From: Halomonas sp. McH1-25
GTDB lineage: Bacteria; Pseudomonadota; Gammaproteobacteria; Pseudomonadales; Halomonadaceae
Assembly: GCF_022348165.1 (NCBI RefSeq)
Contig: NZ_JAKRFI010000004.1
Coordinates: 248,001 to 312,000 of the forward strand
Direction: 5' to 3'
DNA length: 64,000 bases
The position numbers were made by a program, and so were the translations under genes. The notes under the pieces are model-generated. The model was not told the origin of the DNA and did not search any database. It saw only the letters and a list, made by a program, of their open reading frames with translations. Of this stretch, positions 25,932-37,029 are shown in pieces; position 1 is the first letter of the stretch; each line of letters begins with the position of its first letter.

Positions 25932-27442
25932 GGTTGCACTCCCAACACTGCCTGGATGTAGGCCTGAGGATCCAAGAGCTGCGCTGCAGACGCGACAGAC
26001 AGGTCGTAGATCAGTTGTCCATATATGCCGATCAGCACGGTACATGCCGCCAACCCTGTCGCCGGCAGCATCAACAACCATCGCTGATGTCTCGCCAGCG
26101 GCGGAACCTTGGGCGCCTTTTCTCCTTCGCCCAGCTCCGGAGGCGCCTTCCAGAACACTTCCGCCCATATCTTGGTCATCGAATAGAGCGTCAGCAGGCC
26201 GACCAGCAGCGCCACGAAGGTAATACCGTAGCGCTCCGCCTCGATACTCGCCCTGATGATGACCAGCTTAGCCAGGAATCCCGACAATGGCGGGACCCCG
26301 GCCAGCGACAGCGCAGGAATCAAGAACAGGAACGATAACCAGGGGTGCTCCTTGTAGACTCCTCCGAGCTTCTTCAGATCGTACGTACCCTTGAGGCGAT
26401 TGACGATCCCGCTCACCAGGAACAGGTTCGTCTTCACGATGATGTGGTGAAGTATGTAGAAAACCCCGCCAGCCACGGCCAGAGGCGTAAACAGCGCCAG
26501 CCCCATGATCATGTAACCGATCTGACTGACGATATGAAACGACAGGATGCGCCGGAATTCGAAATGTGCCGCCGCCCCCAGCACCCCGGAGAGCATTGTC
26601 AGCCCCGCTCCCCAGAGCAGGATTTCATGGGTGTAGCCCGGCGACTGGTTGAAGATCAACGTGAATACCCGGAACAGCGCGTAGACGCCGACTTTGGTCA
26701 GCAGGCCGGCAAATAACGCCGAGACTGCCACCGGTGGGGTGTGGTAAGAGGCCGGAAGCCAGAAAAACAGCGGAAAGGCACCCGCCTTGATGCCGAACGA
26801 GACCATGAACATCATCGCCAGCACATCGATCATTGCGGTCTCTTCGACCAGCGACAGCTTGTAGGCGATATCGGCCATGTTGAGCGTACCCACCATGCCA
26901 TAAAGCAGGCCAACTGCAGTCAGGAAAATCACCGATGACAGCAAGTTCAAAGTGACGTACTTGATGGCTCCTTCCATCTGGGCGCGTTCGCCACCCAAGG
27001 TCAACAGCGCGAAGGAGGCCAGCAGCATGACCTCGAACCAGACATAGAGATTGAAGATATCGCCGGTCAGGAAGGCCCCCGCCACCCCGGCCAGCAGCAA
27101 GTGCATCAAGGGATAGTAACCGAAATTCTCATGGCCTCTACCGGTCACGGCCAGCGAATAGAGCGCCACGGCGAAGCCGATGATACCGGTCAGCACTACC
27201 ATGATCGCGCCCAGCAGGTCGGCAACCAGCGATATGCCGAAAGGCGCCTTCCAGTCGCCCATCTGCATGATCACGTAGCCTTCGCGGTTGACTGTCATCA
27301 GCAGCCAGATGCTGATGGCAAGCAGTGCCCCCGTGCCGGCCACGGCAATGACGCGCTGCATCCACCGGGAGCGCCAGCACAACAGCGATAGCGCACCGGC
27401 AAACAGCGGGACCAGGATCGGCAGGGCAACTTCATAGCTCAC
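25928..27442 (-). CDS. mrpD: Na+/H+ antiporter subunit D (Mrp operon 1)
   Basis: 504-aa, multi-helix proton-translocating subunit homologous to NuoM/NuoN of respiratory complex I. The conserved Glu in [12 protein letters not shown] and the Lys in [15 protein letters not shown] are present. It overlaps mrpC and mrpE by four bases each, so the operon is tightly coupled. Confidence 0.96.
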   Translation of the reverse strand: MSYEVALPILVPLFAGALSLLCWRSRWMQRVIAVAGTGALLAISIWLLMTVNREGYVIMQMGDWKAPFGISLVADLLGAIMVVLTGIIGFAVALYSLAVTGRGHENFGYYPLMHLLLAGVAGAFLTGDIFNLYVWFEVMLLASFALLTLGGERAQMEGAIKYVTLNLLSSVIFLTAVGLLYGMVGTLNMADIAYKLSLVEETAMIDVLAMMFMVSFGIKAGAFPLFFWLPASYHTPPVAVSALFAGLLTKVGVYALFRVFTLIFNQSPGYTHEILLWGAGLTMLSGVLGAAAHFEFRRILSFHIVSQIGYMIMGLALFTPLAVAGGVFYILHHIIVKTNLFLVSGIVNRLKGTYDLKKLGGVYKEHPWLSFLFLIPALSLAGVPPLSGFLAKLVIIRASIEAERYGITFVALLVGLLTLYSMTKIWAEVFWKAPPELGEGEKAPKVPPLARHQRWLLMLPATGLAACTVLIGIYGQLIYDLSVASAAQLLDPQAYIQAVLGVQP

Positions 27443-27786
27443 GTGTCGGTATCCTTCATCTGGTCCAGATCATCGGCCTTGACGATCAAGTAGGCGCGTC
27501 GAATCAGCACGACCGAGAATGTCAGCACCCCAAAGGCAATGACGATAGCGGTCAGCACCAAGGCCTGCGGCAAAGGATCCGCTACGTCGCCGATAGGAGC
27601 GCTTGCCCCTTCAGGGATCAAGGGGGGCGCGCCACGCTTGAGCCCTGCAGCTGTAAACACCAATAGGTTGGCTGCATTGGAGATCAATAGGATGCCGATC
27701 ACCAGCTTGACGATCGAGCGGCGCAGCATCATGTAGATTGCCGTGGCATAAGCTATACCAATCGCAATAGCCATCAACGGTTCCAT
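27439..27786 (-). CDS. mrpC: Na+/H+ antiporter subunit C (Mrp operon 1)
   Basis: 115 aa, three helices, related to NuoK. The [12 protein letters not shown] segment and the [14 protein letters not shown] motif are the MrpC signature. It overlaps mrpB by 13 bp and mrpD by 4 bp. Confidence 0.95.
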   Translation of the reverse strand: MEPLMAIAIGIAYATAIYMMLRRSIVKLVIGILLISNAANLLVFTAAGLKRGAPPLIPEGASAPIGDVADPLPQALVLTAIVIAFGVLTFSVVLIRRAYLIVKADDLDQMKDTDT

Positions 27787-28250
27787 GTTTTATCTCTCCC
27801 CTCTTCGCGCCGTTCCTTTCTCTCTGCTTCGGCCTGGTCAAGCTCCGTGAGGGTAATGACAGCGGTCAACACCGAACCGAGTACCACCAGGAAAACGCCG
27901 ATATCGAAGACCAGTGGCGTCGAGACCTTGACGTCGATCACTGGTACCTTCCAGAACTGGGCAGTCAAAAAAGGCTCGCCAAGCGCCCAGCCAGGCAGTG
28001 CCGACAGGATGGCCAAGAACAGTCCCCAGCCGATCAGATCGCGTGTATCCACATGCAGCAGGCGCCGGGTCGCGGCCGGGCCATGGGCAAACTGATAGAG
28101 CGCAAAGGCACCGGCTCCAACCAGCCCAGCAATGAACCCGCCCCCAGGTTCATCATGGCCGCGCAACAGCAGAAACAGTGCAAACATCAATTGAAGCGGC
28201 ATCAATAACCCTGCCGCGACATTGAGTATCAGAGTACCGGGCTTAACCAT
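27774..28250 (-). CDS. mrpB: Na+/H+ antiporter subunit B (Mrp operon 1, separate gene)
   Basis: 158 aa with four helices and a charged C-terminal tail. The [14 protein letters not shown] motif is the MnhB signature. It is a separate gene here, overlapping mrpA by 8 bp, whereas in the neighbouring divergent operon the same domain is fused to MrpA. Confidence 0.95.
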   Translation of the reverse strand: MVKPGTLILNVAAGLLMPLQLMFALFLLLRGHDEPGGGFIAGLVGAGAFALYQFAHGPAATRRLLHVDTRDLIGWGLFLAILSALPGWALGEPFLTAQFWKVPVIDVKVSTPLVFDIGVFLVVLGSVLTAVITLTELDQAEAERKERREEGRDKTWNR

Positions 28251-30543
28251 CTTGCAGCTCCTTGGGTCGCAGCTTCAGCATGGCGAATGCGCCGATGGCT
28301 GCCAGCGCCAGCACGAAGATTTCGCCCATCGTATCCAGTGCACGGATATCCACCAGAATGACGTTGACGATATTCAGCCCCTGTCCCAGTGGTTGGCTGT
28401 TCTCGATCATGTAACCGGAAATGCTGGGGAACAGGCTGACATTGGTGGCCATCAGCAGCAGCAATGTGATCAATCCGCCGGTAGCCACGGCAACCACGAA
28501 GTCCCTGGCCCGTTCGAAGGATGTAGATAACCGAGAAAATCGTGGCAGGCGGAACAGCACGAGAATCATCAATATGGCCGTAAGCGTTTCGACCAACAGT
28601 TGGGTGATGCCCAGATCGGGAGCGCTGAAAAGAATGAAGATAAGCGATATGCAAAAGCCCATGACGCCTGCCGCGACTACTGCCGCAAGCCGTGACCGGG
28701 TAATGCAGGCGCTGACGGCACCGGCGCACATGAGCAGGACGATGCCAGCTTCATGTAACGCGACATCGATATCGAACGAGAAGTCCGGCGAGTAGCGGAA
28801 CAGTAGGGTATATCCGGTCAGACCGATGAAGGTGAGCAGCGTCATGACCAGATAGCTGCGAATGTAGCCGTTCTGCAATAGACGAGTCTGGGTTTCGGCG
28901 AGCCACACAAGGCCATCCATGAGCCTACCGTAGGCCCACTCGGGGCCATGCGAGAACAGCGGTTCCAGACGCCCCAGTGCGGCACGTACGCGATCCCAGC
29001 CCCAGTAGATGGCAAGCCCAATGATCAGGCTTGCTGCCGACATCAGCAAAGGCGCATTGATACCGTGCCAAAGCGCAAGGTGGAGAGAAACCGACTCCCC
29101 CATTACGGCACTGACCGCCGCTTCCAGCACCCCCTGCCCGGCTAATGAAGGCATCAGCCCCAGCAGCAGGGACAAACTTGCCAGAACCAGCGGGCCACCC
29201 AGCATACTGAGAGGCGCTTCGTGAGGCGTCTCCGGGGTAGGTTTCAATTCACCAAAGAACGGCCGCAATGCCACGATGGCAGCCACGGCAACGACCAGGA
29301 TGGACGTCCCCAGGCTAAGGACGAGCATGAAGTTCTTGAAGTCAGGTGCATGCAGCACCGCCTTGAACATTTCCTCCTTACCGATGAAACCCAGCAATGG
29401 GATCACCCCACCCAAGGACAAGGCCGCGACACCAGCACAAGCGGCGGTGACAGGCATGACGCGCCGCAACCCCCCCATCTCGGCAATGTCCTTGGTACCG
29501 GTTTCATGATCGAGTATGCCTGCGACCATGAACAGCGCCCCCTTATACAACGAGTGCGCCAGCATGAAAGTCATGCAGGCAATAATCGCTTCTTTGGTAC
29601 CGATGCCCAACAGCATGGTCAGCATTCCGAGGGCCATGATCGTAGAATAAGCGAGCACTTTCTTGATGGCCGTGAAGCGAATTGCCATGACCATGCCAAG
29701 GAACATGGTCGACGCTCCGGCGATAGAAAGAATGGCCGTCCACAGAAAGGTCTCGCCCAATGCTGGATGTAGCCGGGCCATGAGATAGATGCCGGCCTTG
29801 ACCATGGTCGCCGAGTGCAGATAGGCGGAGACTGGCGTTGGCGCCGCCATGGCATTGGGCAGCCAGAAATGAAAGGGGATCTGAGCCGACTTGGTGAAGG
29901 CCCCGCCCAGCAGACACAGCAACATGGGAACGAAGAGCGCATGCTCGCGCAACGCCTCGCCATCGGTCAGCAATTCCTGCAATGACCAGCTGCCACCGGC
30001 AATGTTGAGCATGATCAGGCCGCTCATCAATGCCAGGCCACCGCTGAATGTGACCAATAGTCCCTGAAGTGCCGATTTACGTGCATCGGCATCATTGTGG
30101 TCGAAGCCGATCAGCAGATAGGACGTGATGCTGGTCAGTTCCCAGAAGATGTACAACGTGATCAGGCTATCTGCCAGTACGAGCCCGAGCATCGAGGACA
30201 TGAAGGTGAGTATCAGCACATAGAAGCGTGCCTGCTCCGGGTGACCATGAAGGTAACCGCTGGCATAGATCATGATCAGCGTACCGATACCGCTGATCAT
30301 CAGCGCAAACAGCATTGACAGCCCATCGAGCATGAAGCTCAGGCTCAAGCCCAAGCCCGGTGCCCAGGCTTGAGTGAACAGGAACGTCTCCCCTTCCATC
30401 ACGGCAGGCAAGAACTGGACTAGCCATACCACGACAGCGGCCGGATATAGCGCGAGCACGAGCCCGGTGCGCTCACCGAACAAGCGATGCAGCAGAGGAG
30501 CCAGGGCCGCCAGCACGAAGCCGGTGAGTACGGCGATTTGCAT
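28243..30543 (-). CDS. mrpA: Na+/H+ antiporter subunit A (Mrp operon 1)
   Basis: 766-aa NuoL-like subunit and first gene of the left Mrp operon. The proton-channel region has FWELTSITSYLLIGF and [26 protein letters not shown]-type sequence (conserved Glu, Lys and His). The C-terminal third carries the DUF4040-like segment (FILFSAPDLGITQLLVET) and the ENSQPLGQGLNIVNVILVD-type motif. No MnhB domain is fused. The Mrp complex exports Na+ (or K+) in exchange for H+, which fits a halophile. It is divergent from the second mrpA. Confidence 0.96.
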   Translation of the reverse strand: MQIAVLTGFVLAALAPLLHRLFGERTGLVLALYPAAVVVWLVQFLPAVMEGETFLFTQAWAPGLGLSLSFMLDGLSMLFALMISGIGTLIMIYASGYLHGHPEQARFYVLILTFMSSMLGLVLADSLITLYIFWELTSITSYLLIGFDHNDADARKSALQGLLVTFSGGLALMSGLIMLNIAGGSWSLQELLTDGEALREHALFVPMLLCLLGGAFTKSAQIPFHFWLPNAMAAPTPVSAYLHSATMVKAGIYLMARLHPALGETFLWTAILSIAGASTMFLGMVMAIRFTAIKKVLAYSTIMALGMLTMLLGIGTKEAIIACMTFMLAHSLYKGALFMVAGILDHETGTKDIAEMGGLRRVMPVTAACAGVAALSLGGVIPLLGFIGKEEMFKAVLHAPDFKNFMLVLSLGTSILVVAVAAIVALRPFFGELKPTPETPHEAPLSMLGGPLVLASLSLLLGLMPSLAGQGVLEAAVSAVMGESVSLHLALWHGINAPLLMSAASLIIGLAIYWGWDRVRAALGRLEPLFSHGPEWAYGRLMDGLVWLAETQTRLLQNGYIRSYLVMTLLTFIGLTGYTLLFRYSPDFSFDIDVALHEAGIVLLMCAGAVSACITRSRLAAVVAAGVMGFCISLIFILFSAPDLGITQLLVETLTAILMILVLFRLPRFSRLSTSFERARDFVVAVATGGLITLLLLMATNVSLFPSISGYMIENSQPLGQGLNIVNVILVDIRALDTMGEIFVLALAAIGAFAMLKLRPKELQDG

Positions 30544-31180
30544 GGTTCGGGTCTCTCCTTGTCAGAGCAGGCCTTGATACGCAGCAAGACGCATCTCGCA
30601 CACGTCGCACTCAGTAATGTTGCAGTCAGGCAGCAAAGCAATTCCTCTACCGAATTGCCTGTCCAGGCCATACGTTCAAGCGTGTAAAACTAAAAATTAG
30701 TTAATTAATGGCAACTTGCAACCTGGCGAAGGCCAGCCGGCAGCAGTAGCAGGCCGCGAATCGCATGATTCAATACAACATAAGGTCTCGCTGAAGCCGC
30801 TTGCAAGTCCACTTCGGCACCGGAAATGAGCTTGCCTCACTGAGGCGTCCTCGACAAAAAGTTGCCAGTCGGACAGGCGCAACGCAGAATTGGGCTCGCT
30901 CGAATAACGACAACTGGCTTTTCCATGCCATGTTGGTCGTCGAAAGCGGGCATCGACAGGAGCGTATACCCTTCTTTGAAGGGGGCATCATCCTGCGCTG
31001 TGCTTAGCGACCTTGCTGGCATTCGCTCGCTCTCGTATGTGAACGTGACCACGATCACCGTCTCAGGCAGGCTGAGCAATGCTGGAGTGTCATGTAAGAT
31101 AAATCATCAAGCTTCGGCGCTGTCCGCAGCGTACGACTGCCGCCTTGCGGCGACTGTCCAACACTAGGAAACGCGTACCG
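30544..31180. other. 637-bp intergenic region between divergent Mrp operons
   Basis: It must carry the promoters of both operons. A short AT-rich patch (about 30687-30710, TAAAAATTAGTTAATTAAT) is the only low-GC stretch and is a candidate minus-strand promoter region. Several 60-100 codon frames overlap on both strands, for example 30837-31079 (minus) and 30862-31167 (plus), but I recognise none of them and none has a convincing ribosome binding site. The 30780-31100 part may be a decayed gene or mobile-element remnant; I cannot prove this. Confidence 0.4.
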
Positions 31181-33991
31181 ATGACCTTGTTGTGGATTCC
31201 CCTGCTGACCTTGCTGGGTGTGCTGGTTCCCATACTCACCGAGCGATACGGGCGCTATCTCTGTACGCTGGCTACGGCGATTCCGCCGGTCATTGCCCTG
31301 ATACTGACCTTGGGCCAGATACCGGCGCTACTTGAGGACGTGGTTCCCCGTATCAGCCTCGCCTGGATACCGAGTATGGGGCTCGATCTGGCCTTTCGCA
31401 TGGATGGCCTGTCGCTGCTGTTTGCCATACTTATCCTTGGCATTGGCCTGCTGATCATTCTTTACGCCTGTTTTTACCTGTCGGCACAGGAAGCCACCGG
31501 TCGCTTCTATGCCTACCTGATGCTGTTCATGACGGCCATGCTGGGCATCGTCATGGCCGACAACCTGATCCTGCTATGGTTGTTCTGGGAACTGACGAGC
31601 CTGTCATCCTTCCTGCTGATCGGCTTCTGGTCATACCGCAGCGATGCCCGTAAAGGGGCCCGCATGGCCATGACAGTGACCGGCGCAGGTGGGTTGGCTC
31701 TACTGGCGGGCCTGCTTCTGCTGGGCGATGTGGTCGGCAGCTTCAATATCGGCGAGGTACTGGCCAGCAAAGATCTCATTCTTGCCGATGAGCGTTATCC
31801 GATCATTCTGATCCTTGTGTTGCTGGGCGCATTCACCAAGTCGGCGCAATTCCCTTTTCAGTTCTGGCTACCGCACGCCATGGCCGCCCCGACCCCGGTC
31901 TCTGCTTATCTGCATTCGGCCACCATGGTCAAGGCCGGCATTTTTTTAATGGCACGCCTGCACCCCGCCTTGGGCGGCAGCGAACTATGGATGGTGATCG
32001 TTACACTGACCGGTCTGGCCACGATGTTGTATGGCGCGTGGTTCGCACTGTTCAAGACCGACCTCAAGGGAATATTGGCTTTCTCCACGGTCAGCCATCT
32101 AGGGCTGATTACGGTGCTGCTGGGCATCGGTAGTCCCATGGCGATCCTTGCAGCGCTATTTCATATTCTCAATCATGCCACCTTCAAGGCGGCGTTGTTC
32201 ATGAGCGCAGGGATCATCGACCATGAAACCGGCACTCGTGAAGTTGGAAAGTTGGGCAACCTTCGCCGTGCCATGCCGGTGACTGCGCTGTTGACCACCA
32301 TTGCATCGGCCGCCATGGCCGGCGTGCCGTTTCTCAACGGCTTCCTCTCCAAGGAAATGTTCTTCACCGAGTCGCTGGTTGCCCCATTGCTGGGCGGGCT
32401 AAGCTGGATGATACCGACCCTGGCCACGCTCGGCGGCATCCTGTCGGTAGCCTACTCGCTGCGTCTGGTGCATGCAGTCTTCTTCAAGCCCGCCAGGGTG
32501 GAGCCTCCCAAGCACCCTCATGAGCCCCCGCACCTGATGCGCCTGCCGGTGGAAATACTGGTCGTACTGTGTATCGCTGTCGGATTGTTTCCCGCCGCCT
32601 TGGCTACCGGCATATTGACCTTGGCCACTGGAGCGCTGCTGGAAGAGCCGCTTGCCTTCCATCTGGCGATCTGGCATGGCATCAACCTACCGTTGCTGAT
32701 GAGTATTATCGCCATCATTGTCGGCATCGCCATCTACCTGCTGCATCAGCCAATCAATCGCTTCGTCAAGCAGTTCTCTCCGATGGATGCCCGCCTGATA
32801 TTCGAGGCCTCCATCCAGCGTCTGGTTGCTGGCACCGAGGTCGTGACCCAACGCCTGGAGAACGGCTCATTGCAACGCTACATGAGCTTCTTGTTGGGCG
32901 CGGCACTCATACTGGCGACACTGGGCCTTGTTCAGTTGCCGACACTTGCCGGCACCAAGCCCACCCAACCCATGGATGGCATAGTGTTATGGGGCGCCGC
33001 GATGCTGATCTTCAGCGGCATCGGCACTGCAGTCACCCATCGCTACCGTCTCATTTCGCTACTGATGCTGTCGGTGGTGGGCCTGATGGTATCGCTGACC
33101 TTCGCGCGTTTCTCTGCACCCGACCTGGCGCTGACCCAGCTTTCGGTGGAAGTGGTGACCATGATCCTGCTGATGCTGGCGTTATTCTTCCTGCCTCAGA
33201 GGACACCGCGCGAGTCCTCGGCCCGGCGAACCATTCGCGACGTGGCACTGGCTGCCGCATTGGGCATGGTAGTCGCCAGTCTTAACTATGCGGTCCTGAC
33301 ACGCGACATCGATAGCATTGCCAACTTCTTTATCGAAAACAGCGTGCCCGGCGGCGGCGGTCATAACGTCGTCAATGTGATTCTGGTCGACTTCCGCGGC
33401 TTCGATACGCTGGGCGAGATCACTGTGCTGGCAATAGCCGGCCTAGGTATATTCAAGCTGCTCAATCGGCTACGTCTGTACATGCCGCACAGTGACAATG
33501 AGGGGCGTCTATGGTCGCCGGATCGCTATCCCATGATCCTGACCAGTGTATCTCAGACACTCCTGCCCCTGGCCCTGCTGGTATCGGCCTTCATTTTCCT
33601 GCGTGGCCACAACCAACCCGGTGGCGGTTTCATTGCCGGTCTGGTCACTGCCGTGGCCTTGATCCTCATCTATATGGCTCGCGGCGTTGAATGGACTCAG
33701 TCGCGTCTCGACTTCCCTTATCAGCCCGTGGCTATCGGTGGCGTTGCGGTCGCGACACTCACCGGTCTTGGTAGCTGGGTATTCGATCGGCCTTTCCTTA
33801 CCTCAGCCTTCGGCCACTTTCATCTACCCCTGGTCGGTGACTTCGAACTCGCCACCGCCATGCTCTTCGACCTGGGCGTCTATCTGGCTGTCGTCGGGGC
33901 GACCCTGATGATTCTTGCCAACCTGGGCAAGCTGACCACACCGCACCGGCCCAGCAAGGAGCCGCAACAGCCCAGCAAGGAGAAAAGTTGA
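31181..33991 (+). CDS. mrpA: Na+/H+ antiporter subunit A fused to subunit B (Mrp operon 2)
   Basis: 936-aa fusion. The NuoL-like part ([36 protein letters not shown]-type channel motif) and the DUF4040-like part ([17 protein letters not shown]) fill residues 1 to about 770. An MnhB domain follows from about 790 ([16 protein letters not shown]). This MrpAB fusion is the layout of group 2 or Pha-type antiporters known from rhizobia and pseudomonads. The ATG at 31181 has an AGGAA site; the stop shares one base with the mrpC start. Confidence 0.96.
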   Translation: MTLLWIPLLTLLGVLVPILTERYGRYLCTLATAIPPVIALILTLGQIPALLEDVVPRISLAWIPSMGLDLAFRMDGLSLLFAILILGIGLLIILYACFYLSAQEATGRFYAYLMLFMTAMLGIVMADNLILLWLFWELTSLSSFLLIGFWSYRSDARKGARMAMTVTGAGGLALLAGLLLLGDVVGSFNIGEVLASKDLILADERYPIILILVLLGAFTKSAQFPFQFWLPHAMAAPTPVSAYLHSATMVKAGIFLMARLHPALGGSELWMVIVTLTGLATMLYGAWFALFKTDLKGILAFSTVSHLGLITVLLGIGSPMAILAALFHILNHATFKAALFMSAGIIDHETGTREVGKLGNLRRAMPVTALLTTIASAAMAGVPFLNGFLSKEMFFTESLVAPLLGGLSWMIPTLATLGGILSVAYSLRLVHAVFFKPARVEPPKHPHEPPHLMRLPVEILVVLCIAVGLFPAALATGILTLATGALLEEPLAFHLAIWHGINLPLLMSIIAIIVGIAIYLLHQPINRFVKQFSPMDARLIFEASIQRLVAGTEVVTQRLENGSLQRYMSFLLGAALILATLGLVQLPTLAGTKPTQPMDGIVLWGAAMLIFSGIGTAVTHRYRLISLLMLSVVGLMVSLTFARFSAPDLALTQLSVEVVTMILLMLALFFLPQRTPRESSARRTIRDVALAAALGMVVASLNYAVLTRDIDSIANFFIENSVPGGGGHNVVNVILVDFRGFDTLGEITVLAIAGLGIFKLLNRLRLYMPHSDNEGRLWSPDRYPMILTSVSQTLLPLALLVSAFIFLRGHNQPGGGFIAGLVTAVALILIYMARGVEWTQSRLDFPYQPVAIGGVAVATLTGLGSWVFDRPFLTSAFGHFHLPLVGDFELATAMLFDLGVYLAVVGATLMILANLGKLTTPHRPSKEPQQPSKEKS

Positions 33992-34338
33992 TGGAAACCT
34001 TGTATGCCATCACGACTGGCGTGCTTAGCGCCTGCGGTCTGTTTCTGACCCTGCGCGGTCGCACCTTCCCTGTCGTAGCCGGCCTGACGCTGCTTTCTTA
34101 TGCAGTGAACCTGTTCCTGTTCTCCATGGGCGGGCTGACTACCGATGGTGCCGTCATCGTCAACGGTGGCGAAGAATATGCCGATCCTCTGCCTCAGGCA
34201 TTGGTGCTGACGGCCATCGTGATCGGCTTCGCCATGACTGCCTTTTCAGTCATTCTCGCCATGCGTGCCCGCGGTGATCTGGGCAGCGATCATGTCGATG
34301 GACGCAAGCTCGAGGAATCACGGGGGGATCGCGGGTGA
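33991..34338 (+). CDS. mrpC: Na+/H+ antiporter subunit C (Mrp operon 2)
   Basis: 115 aa, three helices. Carries the [16 protein letters not shown] signature. The ATG at 33991 overlaps the mrpAB TGA by one base; a TTG one codon earlier is also in frame. It ends inside the mrpD GTG start (four-base overlap). Confidence 0.95.
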   Translation: METLYAITTGVLSACGLFLTLRGRTFPVVAGLTLLSYAVNLFLFSMGGLTTDGAVIVNGGEEYADPLPQALVLTAIVIGFAMTAFSVILAMRARGDLGSDHVDGRKLEESRGDRG

Positions 34339-35852
34339 CCCAGCATCTGACTATCCTGCCCATCGTGGTGCCGCTGCTGGCAGGCATCATCCTGCTACGT
34401 AGCAGAGGCGGCAGTACGCGCGGCAAGCGGATCATTAGCATTACGGCCACCACCCTTCTGGCGCTGGTGAGCATCGCCCTAGTGCATGAAGCCACCAGTG
34501 GCGAAGTCACCTATTACGCCTTGGGCGATTGGCAGCCCCCGTTCGGCATTGTCATGGTTCTCGACCGGCTGTCAGCACTCATGGTGCTGCTGACCTCGGT
34601 GCTGGCACTCGGCTGTATCGTATTCGCCAGTGCTGGGGACGACGAGCAAGGCAGTAACTTTCATGGCCTGTTCCAGTTACAGCTCATGGGTATCAACGGT
34701 GCATTCCTCACTGGCGATCTCTTCAACCTGTTCGTGTTCTTCGAAGTCCTGCTGCTGGCCTCCTATGCCCTGTTGATGCACGGAGGTGGCAAGGCACGCA
34801 TCCAGGCCGGGCTGCATTACGTCGTACTCAATCTGGCGGGGTCTGCCCTGTTTCTGATTGCGCTTGGTGTGCTGTACGGCTCCACCGGCACGCTCAACAT
34901 GGCAGACATGGCGCTACGCTTGAGCGAACTCGACCCCGAGCGAGCGGGCCTGGTCAGCGCCGGCGGCCTCCTGCTACTAGTGGTGTTCGGCCTCAAGGCC
35001 GCTGTCCTGCCCCTCTATTTCTGGCTGCCTCGCGCCTATTCGACGGCGCCGGCGCCGGTCGCGGCGCTGTTCGCCATCATGACCAAGGTAGGCGTCTATG
35101 CAATCCTGAGGGTATACCAACTGGTATTTGGGGATCATGCCGGCTCGCTTGCCGCGCTCGATCAGCCTTGGCTGTGGTGGCTGTCACTAGCCACGCTGTT
35201 CGTGTCGGGCATCGGAGTGCTGGCAGCCCGCGATCTGCGCCTGATGATCGCTTACCTGCTGCTGGTCTCGGTCGGTACACTACTGGCAGGGCTTGGCATA
35301 CGCACGCCTCAGGCAGTCAGCGCCCTGCTCTACTACCTGATTCACACCACATTGGTAACCGGCGGTCTGTTCCTGCTCGCAGAGATGATCGGATTGCAGC
35401 GCGGCAAGGCTGGCACGCGCCTGGTCAAGGGGCGTCCCCTGCAACATGGCGCCCTGCTTGCCGGGCTCTTCTTCGTGGGCGCCATTACCGTGGCCGGCCT
35501 GCCCCCGCTCTCGGGTGCCATTGGCAAGGTCCTGTTGATGCAATCTGCTTCGCCGGCTCAACAGCCCTGGCTATGGCCACTCCTGCTAGGAACGGGACTG
35601 TGCTCCCTGATCGCCCTGTCCCGGGCCGGCTCGACCCTGTTCTGGCGTAGCAGCGACGGCGAGCCCAGCGACGCTTCCCTGACCCGGCGTCACTGGTTCG
35701 GGGTTGTCTGGCTGCTGAGTGCCTCGCCGCTGCTGGTCGCGCTCGCGGGACCGATCAGCAATTACACCCAGGCGACAGCCGAGCAGTTGGCTAACCCACA
35801 GCAGCATATTCAAGCTCTGCTACCTGACTCCTCCCTCGGAGGTGACCAATGA
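34335..35852 (+). CDS. mrpD: Na+/H+ antiporter subunit D (Mrp operon 2)
   Basis: 505-aa NuoN-like proton-translocating subunit starting with GTG. FVFFEVLLLASYALL carries the conserved Glu and VFGLKAAVLPLYFWLP the conserved Lys. It is clearly paralogous to, but diverged from, the MrpD of the left operon. A GGAGGTGA site at its end serves mrpE, which overlaps by four bases. Confidence 0.96.
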   Translation: MTQHLTILPIVVPLLAGIILLRSRGGSTRGKRIISITATTLLALVSIALVHEATSGEVTYYALGDWQPPFGIVMVLDRLSALMVLLTSVLALGCIVFASAGDDEQGSNFHGLFQLQLMGINGAFLTGDLFNLFVFFEVLLLASYALLMHGGGKARIQAGLHYVVLNLAGSALFLIALGVLYGSTGTLNMADMALRLSELDPERAGLVSAGGLLLLVVFGLKAAVLPLYFWLPRAYSTAPAPVAALFAIMTKVGVYAILRVYQLVFGDHAGSLAALDQPWLWWLSLATLFVSGIGVLAARDLRLMIAYLLLVSVGTLLAGLGIRTPQAVSALLYYLIHTTLVTGGLFLLAEMIGLQRGKAGTRLVKGRPLQHGALLAGLFFVGAITVAGLPPLSGAIGKVLLMQSASPAQQPWLWPLLLGTGLCSLIALSRAGSTLFWRSSDGEPSDASLTRRHWFGVVWLLSASPLLVALAGPISNYTQATAEQLANPQQHIQALLPDSSLGGDQ

Positions 35853-36346
35853 TCCAATCCCGCTCCTGGCTACGTACTCCGCTGCTGTCGATCCTGTTAT
35901 TGATCGTCTGGCTATTGCTGGTACGCAGCATGGCCATCGGACACATTCTGCTGGGCGGTTTCCTGAGCATCATCATTCCGCTGGTGACCCGGCGCTTCTG
36001 GGACGTACAGCCCAGCGTCAAGAAGCCCTGGTTACTGCTTCGTTTCGTACTGCGAGTGTTGGCCGATATTATCGTTGCCAACCTCGAAGTGGCCTGGCTG
36101 ATCGTTAACCCCTGGCGACGTCTGAAACCTGCTTTCGTCGAGTATCCCTTGATGCTCGAGGAGCGCTTCACCATTACTCTGCTGGCCAACACGATCAGCC
36201 TGACGCCTGGCACGGTATCGGCCAACCTGCGCATGGATGGCAAGACCTTGCTGATCCATGCCCTGAACGTAGAGGACGAAGAGGCCTTGATCGAGGAGAT
36301 TCGTGAGCGATACGAGCGTCCGCTCAAGGAGATTTACGAATGCTAG
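35849..36346 (+). CDS. mrpE: Na+/H+ antiporter subunit E (Mrp operon 2)
   Basis: 165 aa. Two helices at the N-terminus followed by LLANTISLTPGTVSANLRMD and LIHAL, the MrpE signature. It has a strong ribosome binding site inside mrpD and overlaps mrpF by 7 bp. Confidence 0.95.
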   Translation: MIQSRSWLRTPLLSILLLIVWLLLVRSMAIGHILLGGFLSIIIPLVTRRFWDVQPSVKKPWLLLRFVLRVLADIIVANLEVAWLIVNPWRRLKPAFVEYPLMLEERFTITLLANTISLTPGTVSANLRMDGKTLLIHALNVEDEEALIEEIRERYERPLKEIYEC

Positions 36347-36609
36347 ATACCGCACTATGGATCAGCCTGGCCCTGGTAGTCATGGCCCTGCTCATGAATG
36401 TCTACCGGCTGGCGATAGGTCCCTCTCTGCCCGACAGGTTGCTGGCCCTGGATACCATGTACGTCAACTCCATCGCGCTGATCGTTCTACTGGGATTATG
36501 GCTGAATACCAAGACTTACTTCGAAGCGGCACTGCTGATCGCCATGCTTGGTTTCATCAGCACCGTAGCGGTCTGCAAGTACTTGCTACGCGGCGATATC
36601 ATCGAATAA
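36340..36609 (+). CDS. mrpF: Na+/H+ antiporter subunit F (Mrp operon 2)
   Basis: 89 aa with three helices and the IGPSLPDRLLALDTMYVN signature of MrpF. It overlaps mrpE by 7 bp and is followed after 9 bp by mrpG. Confidence 0.95.
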   Translation: MLDTALWISLALVVMALLMNVYRLAIGPSLPDRLLALDTMYVNSIALIVLLGLWLNTKTYFEAALLIAMLGFISTVAVCKYLLRGDIIE

Positions 36610-36618
36610 GGGGGTGAA

Positions 36619-37011
36619 ATGACACTCTATGTAATACTCGAAGGAGTTATCGCCTTCTTTTTGGTGGCCGGGGGCATTTTCGCCTTTATCGGCTCCTTGG
36701 GCATGGCACACCTGCGTGACTTTTACATGCGCCTGCACGGCCCGACCAAGGCGACCACGCTAGGCATCGGCTGCACCTTGGCCGCATCGATGCTCTATTT
36801 CTGGGTGACCGAGGGTAAGCCCGACATACAGGAAATGTTGATCACCTTGTTCCTGTTCATTACTGCCCCAGTCAGCGCCCACCTGCTGGCCAAGACCGGC
36901 CTGCATCAGCAGTTGAAATACGTCAAGAAAACCAGCGGCAGTCCCCACGAGTTGCGTAGAGAGGAAGTGGGCGAGAAGCCGGTACCGCACCCGGACAAGG
37001 GGCACGGCTAG
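36619..37011 (+). CDS. mrpG: Na+/H+ antiporter subunit G (Mrp operon 2)
   Basis: 130 aa. LRDFYMRLHGPTKATTLG is the MrpG signature; a charged C-terminal tail extends past the helices. It has a good AAGGGGGTGA site and ends the operon 18 bp from the convergent hemH stop. No terminator hairpin is evident between them. Confidence 0.94.
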   Translation: MTLYVILEGVIAFFLVAGGIFAFIGSLGMAHLRDFYMRLHGPTKATTLGIGCTLAASMLYFWVTEGKPDIQEMLITLFLFITAPVSAHLLAKTGLHQQLKYVKKTSGSPHELRREEVGEKPVPHPDKGHG

Positions 37012-37029
37012 GCCCTGCCCTACTCTCGT

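Noticed and set aside
30837-31079. 80-codon minus-strand frame between the Mrp operons as a new gene
   Set aside because: No ribosome binding site, overlaps plus-strand frames of similar length, and no recognisable domain; recorded only as an unexplained region.
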